A DNA stretch of 64,000 nt from Hemerocallis citrina (lineage: Eukaryota > Streptophyta > Magnoliopsida > Asparagales > Asphodelaceae). The notes beneath the pieces were generated by a model, which was given only the letters and a program-made list of their open reading frames with translations, was not told the origin of the DNA and did no database searches. The translations under genes and the position numbers were made by a program. The stretch spans positions 248,919,122-248,983,121 of the forward strand of contig CM030364.1 in the NCBI GenBank assembly GCA_017893485.1. The letters are read 5' to 3'. Numbering within the stretch: position 1 is the first letter of the stretch; each line of letters starts with the position of its first letter. This document shows, one piece after another, positions 43,306-55,198 of the stretch.

Positions 43306-44640
43306 TTGAGCACTTTTTGAAGCGATCTTGTGCATCGATCAGACCCGTGCTCGCACGCTGATGGGATCAGATGGTTGTGTTGGAGCTGTTGTGATGAGGG
43401 GGTGACATGGCGCGAACGCGCGCATCCATCACGATGGAGCTCGCTCGCTGAGTGGAACGAGCCACTTAGAAGCGGAGTGGGGGAGTAGTGGCGACGTGGT
43501 AAAATCTTACGGGTTGATCACGCGCTAACTCGAGTATCAAGGTGATCGAGCGGTCGACAGTCGCGCGTGCTTGGTTGCCCGACCAATTTGGGTGACCAAC
43601 GAAGTGAGTTCGGATCTCTGTTGTGGGTTTCGAGTCTGCCCGCTCCACTCGAATCTGTTAGTGTGTGTCTTCATCGTCGAGCAAGGGCTTTTGGAGACCA
43701 CTCGAGCTTCGACGACCAACCTCCGGCATGACCCGGGCTTTTGGCGACCACTAGATCTTCGGCGACCAACCTTCGTCATCGAGCATGGGTCTTGGCGACC
43801 AAAGAGCATTAGTGGCCATAGCTCGAGCGTGGGTTTTGGCGAGAAACAAGCTTCGGCAAACTTCGTCGACCAAGCATCTGAGCTCCTTCGTCGGGCAAGA
43901 CTTGCATCTCTGTTGACCATCACCCGATTGAGCTAGGGTTTTGACCATGTGCGGAACACTGTTGAGTAGGGTTTGGCCAACTTTGGATTACTATCGTCTT
44001 GGGTTTTCATCAACTCTGAAGTTCTTATTGAGTTAGATTCATGTCCAACTTCAAAGCTTTGTTAAGCTTGAGTTTTAGCCAACTTCGAAGCTCGATATTG
44101 GGTTCGGTTTTGGCTGACTCCAGAGTTTTGTTTGGCTGTCTTTTGGAGCTCCATTGGTTTGGGTTTTTGTAAAACCAAAACTTGGACCCAACAATGCTGA
44201 GATGAAGTTAGCCATTCTGCTGTAATTTTTGTGAGAAAATTAGTGGTGGCCTTTAATGGGCTAAATGGGCCTGCCACATCTGCAGTTGTTGTTGTTGTTG
44301 TTTAGTTGTAGGACCTCCTTGAAGATGGCCCATATAAGGCCCATATAATGAGCTATTGATGCCTATGTAAGGTGAGTGTTGTTGTTGTACTGCATGATTA
44401 GATGCAGTTGGAAATTGCTCCTTATAATTTGAAAGGTATGGACCTCTAGGAAATCCGAAAGGCATTCATGAATCATGGGGCAGTGGATATGAAATGTTGA
44501 ATCTGACCAGATGCCTTATACCCATCACTCGAGATTTTGGCCGAGTTAGGGTTGGTTATTGTGTTCGATTCGTGGTCAACTTTGGAGCCTTGTTAAGCTT
44601 GTTTTGAACATCTTGAGTTTCTGCCTACCAAGTTTTTATT
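43306..44640 (-). repeat. Decayed ~55-bp repeats next to the LTR of element G
   Basis: Between 43,680 and 43,870 a unit with GGCTTTTGGCGACCACT and CTTCGGCGACCAACCT recurs about every 54 bases. Between 43,940 and 44,150 another with TTTGGCCAACTTTG recurs at similar spacing. A GC-rich stretch with GCGCGAACGCGCGC lies near 43,415. This looks like the proximal end of the satellite-like region of element G. Confidence 0.55.
44253..44465 (-). CDS. Gln-rich open frame of unknown origin
   Basis: A 70-codon minus-strand frame starting at an ATG: M-P-F-G-F-P-R-G-P-Y, then V-Q-Q-Q-H-S-P-Y and a poly-Gln run. Its Pro/Gln/Tyr composition is unlike the surrounding repeats and resembles disordered parts of plant regulators. 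It may be a captured host fragment. I do not recognise it, and the CAA repeat alone could produce the frame. Confidence 0.25.
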   Translation of the reverse strand: MPFGFPRGPYLSNYKEQFPTASNHAVQQQHSPYIGINSSLYGPYMGHLQGGPTTKQQQQQLQMWQAHLAH

Positions 44641-44861
44641 GAGTGGTCTACCTTGTCGATTCGCACTTTCGTCGACCAAGCATTGTGTTGTTTGTTCATT
44701 TTGTCGACCGAGTATTTCGTTGTTGGACGAATGTTCCCGTTGATTTGGGTGATGAGTGCTTCAACCATTGGACCTTGTGTGGTGTGGCCGACATAGAAGA
44801 GTTGTTTGTAGGAGCAAACTTTGAAAGGCAGTCGGGCTCCGTACTTGCTGTTTGATCCCAG

Positions 44862-45610
44862 AAAGTTTGTGGAGACAACTCTAGGAAGGAGTTAAATGTC
44901 CAGCTTGTTGATTGCGTCCAGTAAGTTTGTAGAGACAATTTCATGGACAAAGTTGAATGTTGAACTTGTTGTTTGCACCCAGCAAATTGGTAAAGACAAC
45001 TACATGGACAGAGTTGAATGTTGAACATATTGTTTGTGCCCAACAAGTTTGTGGAGATAACTTTCTGGATGGAGTTAAACATAGAGCTTGCTGTTTGCGC
45101 TTAACAAAATTGTAGAGACAACTCTGAAACAAAATTGGATGTAGCGCTTCTTGTTTGCATCTAGCAAGTTCAAAGGAGAAACTCTAGAGCGGAGTTGGAC
45201 GTTGAACCTGCTATTCATGCCCAGTAAGTTTTTAAAGGCAACTCTAGGATGAAGTTGGATGTAGAGTTTTTTGTTTGTGCCTAGTAAGTTTGTAGAGACA
45301 ATTCTGAGATGCAGTTGACGTAGAGCCTGTTGTTTGCGCCCAGCAAGTTTGAATGAGTAACTCTAGAGAGGAGTTGGATGTTGAACCTGCTTTCGTGCCC
45401 GACAAGTTGGTAAAGGAAACTATAGGATGGAGTTGGACGTTTGAACTTGTTGTTTATGCCCAGTAAGTTTGTAGAGACAACTCTGAGACGGAGTTGGATG
45501 TAGAGCTTGTTGTTTGTGCCCAACAAGTTTGTAGAGGCAACTCTTAGACGAAGATGATGTTGAGCTAGATGTTTGCACCCAACAAGTTTATAAAGACAAT
45601 TCTAGGCCGG
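44862..45610. repeat. Array I: ~60-bp tandem repeat, ~12 units
   Basis: A unit with AAGTTTGTAGAGACAACTCT, then GAGTTGGATGT and TTGTTGTTTGCGCCCAGC. Spacing is 60-62 bases. On the minus strand it yields ~20-residue repeats such as N-L-L-G-x-N-N-K-F-N, without any known fold. Confidence 0.9.
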
Positions 45611-45649
45611 CATTGTACGACGAGCCTATTGCACTAGGATGAGGGTTTG

Positions 45650-47335
45650 TTGAAAGGACTTGAGTAAAGAATGGGGCACCAAACTCGTTGTATGGAGTTA
45701 ACTAGTTATTAACAGAGTTCGAGCAGAGAGCAAGACACTGAACTCACCGTATGGAGCTAACGAGTTGTTGATGGAGTTCGAGCGAAGATCAAGGGCATTG
45801 AACTTGTCATATAGAGTTAATGAGTCATTGGCAGAGCTCGAGTGAACTGCGGAGCACCAAATTAGTTATATGTTGTTAACGAATTATTGACGGAGCTCGA
45901 GCAAAGAGCAAGGCTTTTAATCGTATGGAGTTAACGAGTCATTGACGGAACTCAAGCGAATAGCGGGACACCAAACTCGTTATATAGAGTTAACGAGCTG
46001 TTGATGGAGCTCAAGCGAAGAGAAAGGCATTGAACTCATTGTATGGAGTTAATGAGTCATTGATGGAGCCCAAGCAAAGAGCGGGGCACCAAACTCATTA
46101 TATGGAGTTAACGAGTTGTTGACGGAGCTCGAGCAAAGAGCAAGGCACTGAACTCATTGCGTGGAGTTAACAAATTGTTGGCGAAGCTTCAGTGGAGAAC
46201 AATGCATTGAACTCGTTCTTTAGAGCTAATGAGTTGTTGACGGAGCTCGAGTATAGAGTAAAACATTGAATTCGTTGTTTGGAATTAACAAGCTATTGAT
46301 GGAGCTCAAGCGAGGAGCATGACATTTCACTCGTTGTTTGGAGTTAACGAGCAGTTGACGGAGCTGAAACAGAGAGCGGGGCATCAAACTCATTATATGG
46401 AGTTAACGAGTTGTTGACTGAGCTCAAGTGAAGAATAAGGCATTGAACTCGTTGCATGGAGTTAACGAATTATTGGCGAAGCTTTAGCGGAGAGCAAGAT
46501 ATTTAACTTGTTGTTTGGAGTTATTGAGTTGTTGACGAAGCTCGAGTAGAGAGTAAGACATTGAACTCGTTGTATGGGGTTAACAAGTTGTTGACAGAGC
46601 TCGAGCAAAGAGCGGAGAACCTAACTCGTTGTATGGAGTTAACGAGTTGTTGATAGAGTTGGAGTGGAGAGTATGGTATCGAACTCGTTGTATAGAGTTA
46701 ACAAGTTGTTGACGGAGCTCAGGCGGACAGCAAGTTATTGAACTCGTTGTATGGAGTTAACGAGCTATTGTAGGAACTTGAGCGAAGAGTAAAGCCTTGA
46801 ACTCGTTGTATAGAGTTAACAAGTTGTTGATGGAGCTCAAACGAAAAGCAAGACATTGAACTCATTGTTTGGAGTTAACAAATATTTGACGGGACTCGAG
46901 TGAAGATCTAGGCATTGAATTCGTTGTATGGTGTTAACGAGTTGTTGGCTGAGCTCGAGCGAAGTGCGGGGTAGCAAACTCATTCTATGGATTTAACGAG
47001 TTGTTGACATAGCTCGAACATAGACCAAGGCTTTGAACTCGTTGTTGACGGAACTCGAGCCTATAATAAGGCATCGAACTTGTTGTATGGCGTTAACTAG
47101 TTGTTGATGGAGCTTGAACGAAGAGTGGGGCATTGAACTCGTTGTATGAGTTAATGAGTTGTTGACGGAGCTCATGCAAAGAGCAGGGCAGTAAATCTCA
47201 ATGTATAGAGTTAACGTGTTGTTGACGGAGCTCAAGCGAAGAGCAGAGTAGAAAACTCATTGTATGGAGATAACGAGTTGTTGATGAAGCTTGAGCAAAG
47301 GGTGTTGAACTCATTACTCGGGGTTAATAAGTTGT
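45650..47335. repeat. Array II: ~59-bp tandem repeat, ~28 units
   Basis: A unit with GAGTTAACGAGTTGTTGACG, then GAGCTCGAGCGAAGAGC and GAACTCGTTGTATG. It shares the TTGAACTYGTTGTTTG core and the ACGAGTT/GCAAGTT core with array I, so both probably descend from one monomer. Confidence 0.92.
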
Positions 47336-48699
47336 GGGTGTTCCGCATCTTCTTAATATTGATGTGGAAGTCCTTTGCATTTGTTCAGCGTTGAAGTAAT
47401 TATATTCTTCTCTTTGCTGACGAGTAGTCGTGTACACCGAATATGGTCCTCGGGGACACCGAGCTTGCTCTTCTTTGCAATACGCTGCGCTGGACGGATT
47501 TGGGACTTGATCAGGTGAAGGTGGCGTTACTCATGAAGGACTTGGAGCTTGCCTACCTAGGGAAGGTTTGTCTTGAATTTCAACGTCAAGAGTTCAGACG
47601 GCCCTGGGGTGCAGTTAGTCGGCAGCAGGCCTATGAGGAGGTTTGTATCTCTTAGGCAGAACAACCCCTACCATGTAGCTGGAAGCATGACTTGTAGGAC
47701 ATCTTGTTGTATAGCGTTTGCAAGACTTTAGTAGCAAAGCTTAGGCATGAAGCGTAGACTCACTGTAATTCTGCAGTTGTAAAGTGATTTGTTGTTTTTG
47801 AAATAAGTAATTTTTTACATGCCTATGCCTTGTTCTGTGATGGTACCTTGGGGGTTGGAAAATCTTAGGAGCAGCTCTAGAGAAGAGTTGGGCTCCAGAC
47901 TTAACATTTCCTACATAGCTAGTTGTAGGATCAACTCTAGGGATGAGTTGAACTCCAAACTTGTTGTATGGCTCATCCAACGAATTGTGAGCATCACCTC
48001 GAGTGGTGAGATGAGCTCCAAACTTGCTTGTTTGAAAGTTTGCTGGAGCAACTGCAATCCAAGATTATGGACCTCTAATCCTTCTTTAAGAGTTTTTAAC
48101 AAGTTTCAGGAATAGGTCGAATGGTGAATTGAGCTCTGAACTTACTTGTTTGCAGGTTGCTAAAGCAACTCTGAGCCATGAGTATGGATTCTAAACTTTT
48201 TGTTTAGGGGTTTTAACAGGTTGCAATAGTAGATTGAATGGCGATTTGAGCTCTAAACGTGCTTGCTCGCAGTTTGGTAGAGCAACTCCGAGCCATGGAT
48301 ATGGACGTCGAACATTTCGTTGAAGGTTTTAACGGGTTGCAGGAGCGGATCAAATGGCGAGTTGAGCTCTAAACTTGCTTCATTATAAATTGCTAGAGAA
48401 ACTCCGAGCCATGAGTATAGACTCCGAACTCGTCTTATAAGGAGCTTCTAATGAGTTTTGGTGTCGTGTTTAGGAGTAAAATTGGCATTTAACTCATTGT
48501 TTGCATCCATAGAGTTGTACAAGAATTTTGCATAAATTAATACTAAATTTTATTGAAATATAAAACTAAGTGGTTATTCCAGTGGCTGACCTTTCTTACA
48601 TGCAGTGACCGATAGGGAAAGCGGTCTTTATTAGAAATTATTGAAAATATATAGAGGAGCTGGATGTTAAATGCCCTTGTTGAAGTTCATGAAGCGTTC
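47336..48699. repeat. Distal part of element G repeat region with a conserved island
   Basis: An island at about 47,400-47,660 (GGTCCTCGGGGACACCGAG, then GGTTTGT and CTCTTAGGCAGA) is mirrored at 59,370-59,640. From 47,850 to 48,480 a looser repeat (GAGTTGAACTCCAAACTTG, CTAGAGCAACTCCGAGCCATG) continues the ~60-base theme. No gene seen. Confidence 0.6.
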
Positions 48700-49767
48700 C
48701 TCATTCCAAGTCCCAACTTATATCTCCTTGCCCAACGGGTCTTCAAGTAGATGAGCTGCAAAGGCAAACAACTTGGTAGACCTTGTCTGGACTTTCTTGA
48801 TTTGGAGTGAGCATCCCCTTATTTTGCAGAGAGAAAGGGTGACCTTCAAGTTGGCCAATGTGTTTAGGCAGGACTGTTTTTTTCCACCGAATGGTCAGAG
48901 TGGTTTTTGGCGGGGGATTCAGATTTATTACTATATTCTGATGAGGACAAATTCGGACCTGGTGCGAGATGACTTGGCAAGTTTGGATGTTCTATGCATG
49001 ATTGTCTATGGCAGTAGCTTCAAGTATTTTTACGGACTTAGAGTTACTGTGACAGTTTTCTGGTGGTAGTTATATGGCTTTGAGGGGAAGAACCGAGCCA
49101 CCCATTGTGGCAGTGTAGCATGCTCGTGCTGCATGTTGGCTTCATACAGCTTGGCCTACTCCTGCTGTCGTAGGGAACTTCATTTTCATGTAGTAGGCAA
49201 AAGCAACTGCATGAAAGGACGCTTGGCCTAGACCGCCAAATATTGCGTTGTATGCAGCTCTGACGTCGGCGACCATAAATTCCAGTGATTTTGTTCAAGT
49301 AGCGGGGTCTTTTCCTGCTGTCACATCGACTATGACGATTCCTTCAACTTGAACGGGGACACCGGAGAGCCCGTGGAGTGTATAGCCAGATGATTTGAGT
49401 CGGTCTCGAGAGAGCTTGACATCGTCGAATGCATTCAAGAAAAGGATGTTTGCCGCGTTGCTGCTGTCCATCGGGATGCGGCTTTACTCATGATTCACCA
49501 TGCAAAGGCTTATAACCAATGCTTCGCAATGAGGTGTTCGGACACCCTTTAAGTCCTTGTTGGAGAAAGATATTATAACCCCTATGCTTTTGGTAGACGG
49601 GAAGTTATGTAATAAGTTTACCTCCATGACGAGCGCTTTGCGGGAGGAGTTTAAATCTTCCCCCATCGGGCCTCCATGGATGGAGTGGAATACTACCATG
49701 TGCTCTGAGTCTTTGTGATTCGGAGAGATCTCTTGATGCTTATTAGCCCTCCATGTGGAAGGGTTTC
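48700..49767 (-). pseudogene. Tat-like gag-protease remnant (element G)
   Basis: Minus strand from 49767 down: H-G-G-P-M-G-E-D-L-N-S-S, then G-V-R-T-P-H-C-E-A-L-V, N-I-L-F-L-N-A-F, S-R-D-R-L-K, L-H-G-L-S-G-V-P-V and E-F-M-V-A-D-V-R-A-A-Y-N. These match the gag end and protease of element C segment for segment. The protease loop is changed (D-S-S-N where C has D-N-G-S-S). In-frame stops occur near 49485 and 49290. Reverse transcriptase is not found downstream; the sequence passes into the repeat region. Confidence 0.82.
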
Positions 49768-50204
49768 TGTAACCCCTGTTTTTCATTTTGTGTATTTTTG
49801 AGTGTATTTTTCGTTTTGGTGTATTTTCTCTCTTGTATTCTTTCTGAACCGTATATTGGAATTTTTTTTCAATATATATTAGTTTTATTTTATTTTGAGC
49901 TCTTTGTGTTTGATTGGTTGTCTTTTTTGTTTCGTTCTTCATTATTTTGTTCTTTCTTTCATTTAGTTCTTGTCCTTTTTATTTTTGTTCTTGGGTGTTT
50001 GTGGTGGTGATTGGTTGTGATCCTATTTCCAATCCTATTGTTTGATCCCTATTAAGACTACCAAAGCCAAATTAAAATCCACAATCCTATTTGATATCCT
50101 ATACATTTGTATCCTATTTGAAAACCCAATTTAGCAAATCCTGCTACTACTCCTAATATACCCTCAACCCAATTAACCCATTAACCCAACTTATATTCAA
50201 CCCT

Positions 50205-50221
50205 AAACCTCTCATATATAT

Positions 50222-50266
<45 letters not shown>

Positions 50267-50290
50267 AAAACCCTAACCCTAATTCTCTCT
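50205..50290 (+). promoter_or_regulatory. Putative LTR core promoter (element D)
   Basis: A TATA run is followed by the CT microsatellite (19 units) and the telo-box-like AAACCCTAACCCTAATT, then a pyrimidine-rich leader. Confidence 0.5.
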
Positions 50291-52179
50291 TTCTCCCGAC
50301 CACCCTCTCTCCCCTTTGCGGCGCCAACCCCAGCACCGACTGCCCCCCCCTCTCAGCCTGCACACCCCGACCAGCCCCTACTCCACCGCCAACCACCCCA
50401 ATCCCGATCCCCCACCTAGCCGACCATCACTCGACCACCATCTATTCACCCTCATCCTCTCTCTCCCCTGCTGTCCGTCCGCCGTCTGATTAGCAAGCAA
50501 TAGCTAGAGCGCCAGCAAAGGAGAGGTTCATGAGTTGCACGTGTTGGAGTTTTTTCACGTGTGATTGTTTGGATTCATTGGTTCGTAGATTTTTGTTCAT
50601 GGGTTTTGCTCCTTACTCTTGGTTTTCGCCGTTCTTCATCTTCGGCTAAGGCAAGTAACTTGTACTCCAATTTGTTTGTTTGATACAAGTCAAAAATACC
50701 ACCTATAGTGCAGTTAGGTCTAGAGACGACTCTTGTTTGTGTTATGTTTGATGGGTTTAGTCTCTATTGTGAAAACTTGATCATAGTTGCCTCACGATAC
50801 AATATGGACATGAAATAATTTAGGTTTTACCCGTTCTTGATTTGATCATGTATGTGAGACTTTTGTGAGAATTCATGATTTTGTTGAGACCCATGTGATA
50901 TACTTGGTGTGGACATGCTAGATACCCAAATTCATGATGTTTGGACACTTGGTAGACTCGATTTCATGTTTGGTTGTGTTTTAAACAAGTTTTGTATGAT
51001 ATATGTTGAGTTGTTATTAAAGAGTAAAATCTGTGTTTTGTCGCAATCTGTTTTGTTTGCTGTTTTGGACTGTCTTGAAGTCAGTATCTTAATTTTGGTA
51101 TAAAACATGAGTTTTAGAGAATTTCTTCTATTTTCCAACCCTTCTGACCTTGCTTGATTTCATTTTCGTATGAGTGACTTATGAATGTTTTACTACAGAG
51201 ATGTCAATCTTTTCCAGATTTCGTTTCTTGGTATTTTTTATGACTAAATCATTTTATTAACTGTGCTACACATATTATTTTGATCCAAAACTTTGGTCAT
51301 TATTTCTTTATCTAGTTAGGGATTACCCAGAATTTTGGTGAATTTTATTGATAAGTTTTATGTGTTGTTTCATGCTCGTTTATGAAAATTATACTTGCTG
51401 TATTTTACTCGCTATTCTGTAAAGAATCGTATTTTCATCCTGATTTCTTTTACTATATGAAAAAAAATTGTGAAATATGAAAGTTAGTATATTTTATCTA
51501 TTTTCATATCCCTTTGGCGGAATTGGAATTCGTTTCACTAGTTACAAGATATCATAGTTTTGTACAGGAGTGTTGGGAATCCCAGATTTTTCAAACTATC
51601 GTTTATTGATGTTTTCTTATTTTTGATGACTTATCTAATTTTACTGGAAAATTTTGAAACTTTATATTTAGATACTGGACATATAGAGGAATACTCCAGA
51701 TTTTTCGTGGATTTATTTAACTTGTTTTCATGCTGATTTCCTGTTCTTGAATTCGTTTTCCCGATCTCTGGCTGAACCTATTTTTGGTATTCAAATCAGT
51801 TTTGAGCTATGTTTTTGTGAATTAATATATGACTTAACTATATTCGCTGGATTCGGTTGGGAGTCTATTTTCTAGAGGTTTTGACGAATTCAGATTTGCA
51901 TGCTTGTAATAATGGGAATCATTGTTTTACTACAGTATGGTCTTGCTGGCCTGAACTTGAGATTTGTCTATTTTAGTCTTTTATGAGATATCTTGCCCTC
52001 TTACATATTTATCTTACAACTTGCACTTGTCACATGATCATGCCATGTTATTCTTGATATATTTTGTAAATATACATGCTTGTTTGACATTAATAACAAT
52101 TAACCAAGTCGGGGTTTAAGGGACAGATCTAATAGTGGATAATTCAAAAACGTGTACTCGAAAGGGGATCCACTGATCC

Positions 52180-52580
52180 TACGTGATTACTTGAGACATG
52201 ATACTTGACACGTGATTACTTGATACTTGCACGCAAGACACGATACTTGCCACTTGCACAATTTGACACGTGATTTCATGATACATGATACTTGAAGCTA
52301 GGAGCTTGATTACTTAACTTGTCCCCGAGTATACTGTCCTCTATGGTCCACTATGAAATTTAAAGTGAAACTGTTTGTTGTAGCAACCATGTAAGGTGGG
52401 CTGCATGAAGTGCTACCTAGATAGTAATCACTACAAGACTTGATACATGATACTTGATTACATGATACATGAGACTTGATACATGAGACTTGATAAATGA
52501 TTACCTGATACATGACACTTGATGTATGTTTACATGATACTTGATTACTTGACACTTGATTCATGCCATTTACACTTGTT
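52180..52580 (+). repeat. CTTGATACATGA-type short tandem repeat
   Basis: Words such as GATACTTGA, TACATGATACTTG and ACACGTGATT recur on both sides of the conserved AAAGTGAAACTGTTTG and GCATGAAGTGCTACCTAG blocks. Confidence 0.8.
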
Positions 52581-53127
52581 CTCTTTTCTATGCTAGTTGT
52601 TTATTTTGACATCATGCTTATACCATGTTACTAGTTAGTTTTCCCATGTACTTGTATCCTACATTATAAGTGGCCCGTAACTTGTAATTGATGGGTACTT
52701 GTTTTTCTCTTTTTCTCTTTCCTGCATTCGTTGAATTGCAGATTTTGGAGAACAGGTTCCAGACGGTATTAGAGACATGAAGTATTAGTACTGCATTTTA
52801 TTATTATTATCTCTTGTAGCTTGCTTGAACAATATTGTATTTTGAGACTTGGATTTATTCTTGTATTTGGGCATTGTGACGCAAGATATTTGTTTTATTC
52901 AGGTCATGACTATTTGAGATTATATATTTGGTTTCAAGTATTCTTGTTGGTATTTTGGCTCATATGTGCATGTGGTTGTTTCTTTTGCTTCCGACTCTGA
53001 TGATTCTTGTGAATGTTGTAAAGATTTCTTGAACAGCTTAAGGATGATGAAAATTATTCGTTGTGCTTTTGTCTCGTATCCGTATTCCATATTCTTTTTA
53101 GTAAGCGGGGCGTGACAGGGTTTTTAG

Positions 53128-53142
53128 TGGTATCAAAGCACC
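53128..53142 (+). other. Primer-binding site of element D
   Basis: TGGTATCAAAGCACC, one base off the tRNA-Met complement. Confidence 0.8.
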
Positions 53143-53375
53143 AGGTTTGGCTAATGTATTAGTTGCCTAATATATTAGACAAGCTTAGCTCGATATGGGA
53201 TCTGCGCAACATTTCACCAACCATGCATGCATAAATGAATCAGTTATTATCAAAATTGATCTGGATATAGTCTTATTCCATTATTTTTTATCCCTTCTTA
53301 TTTGATTTCTTTTGGGTATGAATTCATTCTTCTCGTACCCATATTCCTTGATTTTGGTGTCATCCATTCCTTTCT

Positions 53376-55198
53376 TTGTCTCTTTTGCTTTCTGTCTTAG
53401 GTGTTGTGCTTATGTGCTCTTTTCCTGCTCATGTTCTGTTTGATTCTGGGGCAACCCATTCTTTTGTCTCCTCTCGATTTGTCGCTCGCCATCAGTTGGA
53501 GTGCAGCAACATGTCAGAGGCTTGGAACATTGTGACAGGTGGTGGAGTTGTCATTTGTTCCGGGAGTACAGGCAGTGTCCTATGATTATTGGTAGCGTAG
53601 AGTTCAAAGCCAATCTGATTGTAATTGGGAATTCGGGGTTCAACATTATTCTGGGTATGGATTGGTTGGGTGAAACCCATGCCATTATTGATTGCCGTGC
53701 CAAGAAAGTTGTGTTCCGAATTCCAGATCGCACAGAATTTGAGTTCCATGCCAGGGAGTCTTCCCTTGGCCGAGCTGCAGTTGATCAGGAGGTTTGTGCG
53801 ATGGAGTTGCATTCAGGCTGTGAGGCTGCGCCTCTAGTAGTTCGGGATTTCTTGGATATTTTTCCAGATGAGTTGCCTGGCTTACCCCCTAATAGGAAAG
53901 TGGAATTCGGTATTGATGTTTAGCCTGGAACAGCGCCGATATCAAAGAGTCCCTATAGAATGGCACCGGTTGAACTAGCAGAGCTTAAGGTGCAGATTCA
54001 GCAGTTGCTTGATTTGGGTTTCATCAGACCTAGTGTTTTACCTTGGTGTGCTCTGGTCGTTTTTGTCGAAAAGAAGGATGGTGGTCGTCGACTGTGCATG
54101 GATTATTGGGAACTAAACAGAGTTACTGTAAAGAATCGGTATTCGTTGCCCATGATTGATGATTTGTTTGATCAGTTGAGTGGGGCTGCTATTTTCTCGA
54201 AGTTGGATGTTCATTCTGGGTATCACCAAGTCAAGGTAAAGGCTACAGATATACAGAAGACTGCTTTCAGGACTAGATACGGACACTTTGAGTATCTTGT
54301 GATGCCGTTCGGAGTTACGAACGCACCGGCTGTATTCATGAGTCTTATGAATCGGGTCTTCTCTCAGTTCTTAGATAGATTTGTGGTGGTATTCATTGAT
54401 GATATTTTGGTGTATTCTCGGAATCGGGAAAATCATGCTGAGCATCTTAGAGTGGTTCTATAGACTTTGAGAGAGAATCAGCTTTATGGGAAACTTAGCA
54501 AGTGCAAGTTTTGGCTTGACAGGATTTTATTCTTGGGACACATTATCTCAGGTGATGATATTTCTATGGATCTTGTCAAGGTTGAGGTTGTGAAGGATTG
54601 GCCTATTCCCAAGTCAGTTTCTGAAGTCAGAAGTTTTGTCGATTTGATTGGCTATTATTGAAAGTTCGTCTAAGATTTTTCGAAGATAACAGGACCGTTG
54701 ACTAAGTTGACTAGGAAGGATCAGAAGTTCTGTTGGTCTGATGAGTGTGATGGAGCTTTTGTTGAGTTGAAGAACAGATTACCGTCAGCGCCTGTGTTGA
54801 CTATTCCCGATGGTTCAGGCAGATTTATAATTCACTGTGATGCTTCTGGTAAGGGTCTTAGAGCAGTTTTGATGCAGAAGGGCCGATTCGTTGCGTATGC
54901 ATCGAGGCAGTTGAGGCCGCGTGAGAAGAACTATCTGACTCATGACTTTGAGTTAGCGGTAGTTCTTTTTGCTTTGAAGCTGTGGAGACATTATTTACTT
55001 GGGGACCGAGTGGAGATCTTTACAGACCACAAAAGTCTCAAGTACGTCTTCACCCAGAAGGAGTTAAACATGAGGCAAAGGCGTTGGCTGGAACTTATGG
55101 CTGATTATGACATCAGTTTGCAATACCATCCTGGTAAAGTAAACTTGGTGCCAGATGCTTTGAGCAGGAGACCGGCAGTTATGTTCTTGACTCAGTAG
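53376..55198 (+). pseudogene. Protease, reverse transcriptase and RNase H of element D
   Basis: The protease has V-L-F-D-S-G-A-T-H-S-F-V (Asp near 53442), with a frame change near 53580, then N-I-I-L-G-M-D-W-L. Reverse transcriptase follows in one frame with stops near 53923, 54463, 54661 and 54673: [42 protein letters not shown] and the catalytic F-I-D-D near 54400. RNase H (54698-55198) keeps D-A-S-G, F-E-L-A and T-D-H-K-S-L. Gag is absent: only about 250 bases separate the primer-binding site from the protease. It is a chromovirus by similarity to element A. Confidence 0.92.

Larger units (their letters stand above)
49768..53117 (+). repeat. 5' LTR of chromovirus element D (3,350 bp)
   Basis: Starts TGTAACCCCTG, directly cutting element G, and ends GGGGCGTGACA before a primer-binding site. 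It is homologous to the solo LTR at 8344-11562 and the inverted LTR from 60638. It contains a TATATATA box (about 50213), a CT run (50225-50262), AAACCCTAACCCTAATT, a C-rich leader and a short tandem repeat at 52,180-52,580. No gene. Confidence 0.9.

Noticed and set aside
43380..43450. GCGCGAACGCGCGC palindrome as a regulatory site
   Set aside because: Single occurrence in a GC-rich part of element G, with no second line of evidence.
44696..45526. Minus-strand repeat proteins with N-L-L-G-x-N-N motifs
   Set aside because: The 60-base period is divisible by three, so frames persist by chance; frameshifts between units and lack of a start or fold argue against a real protein.
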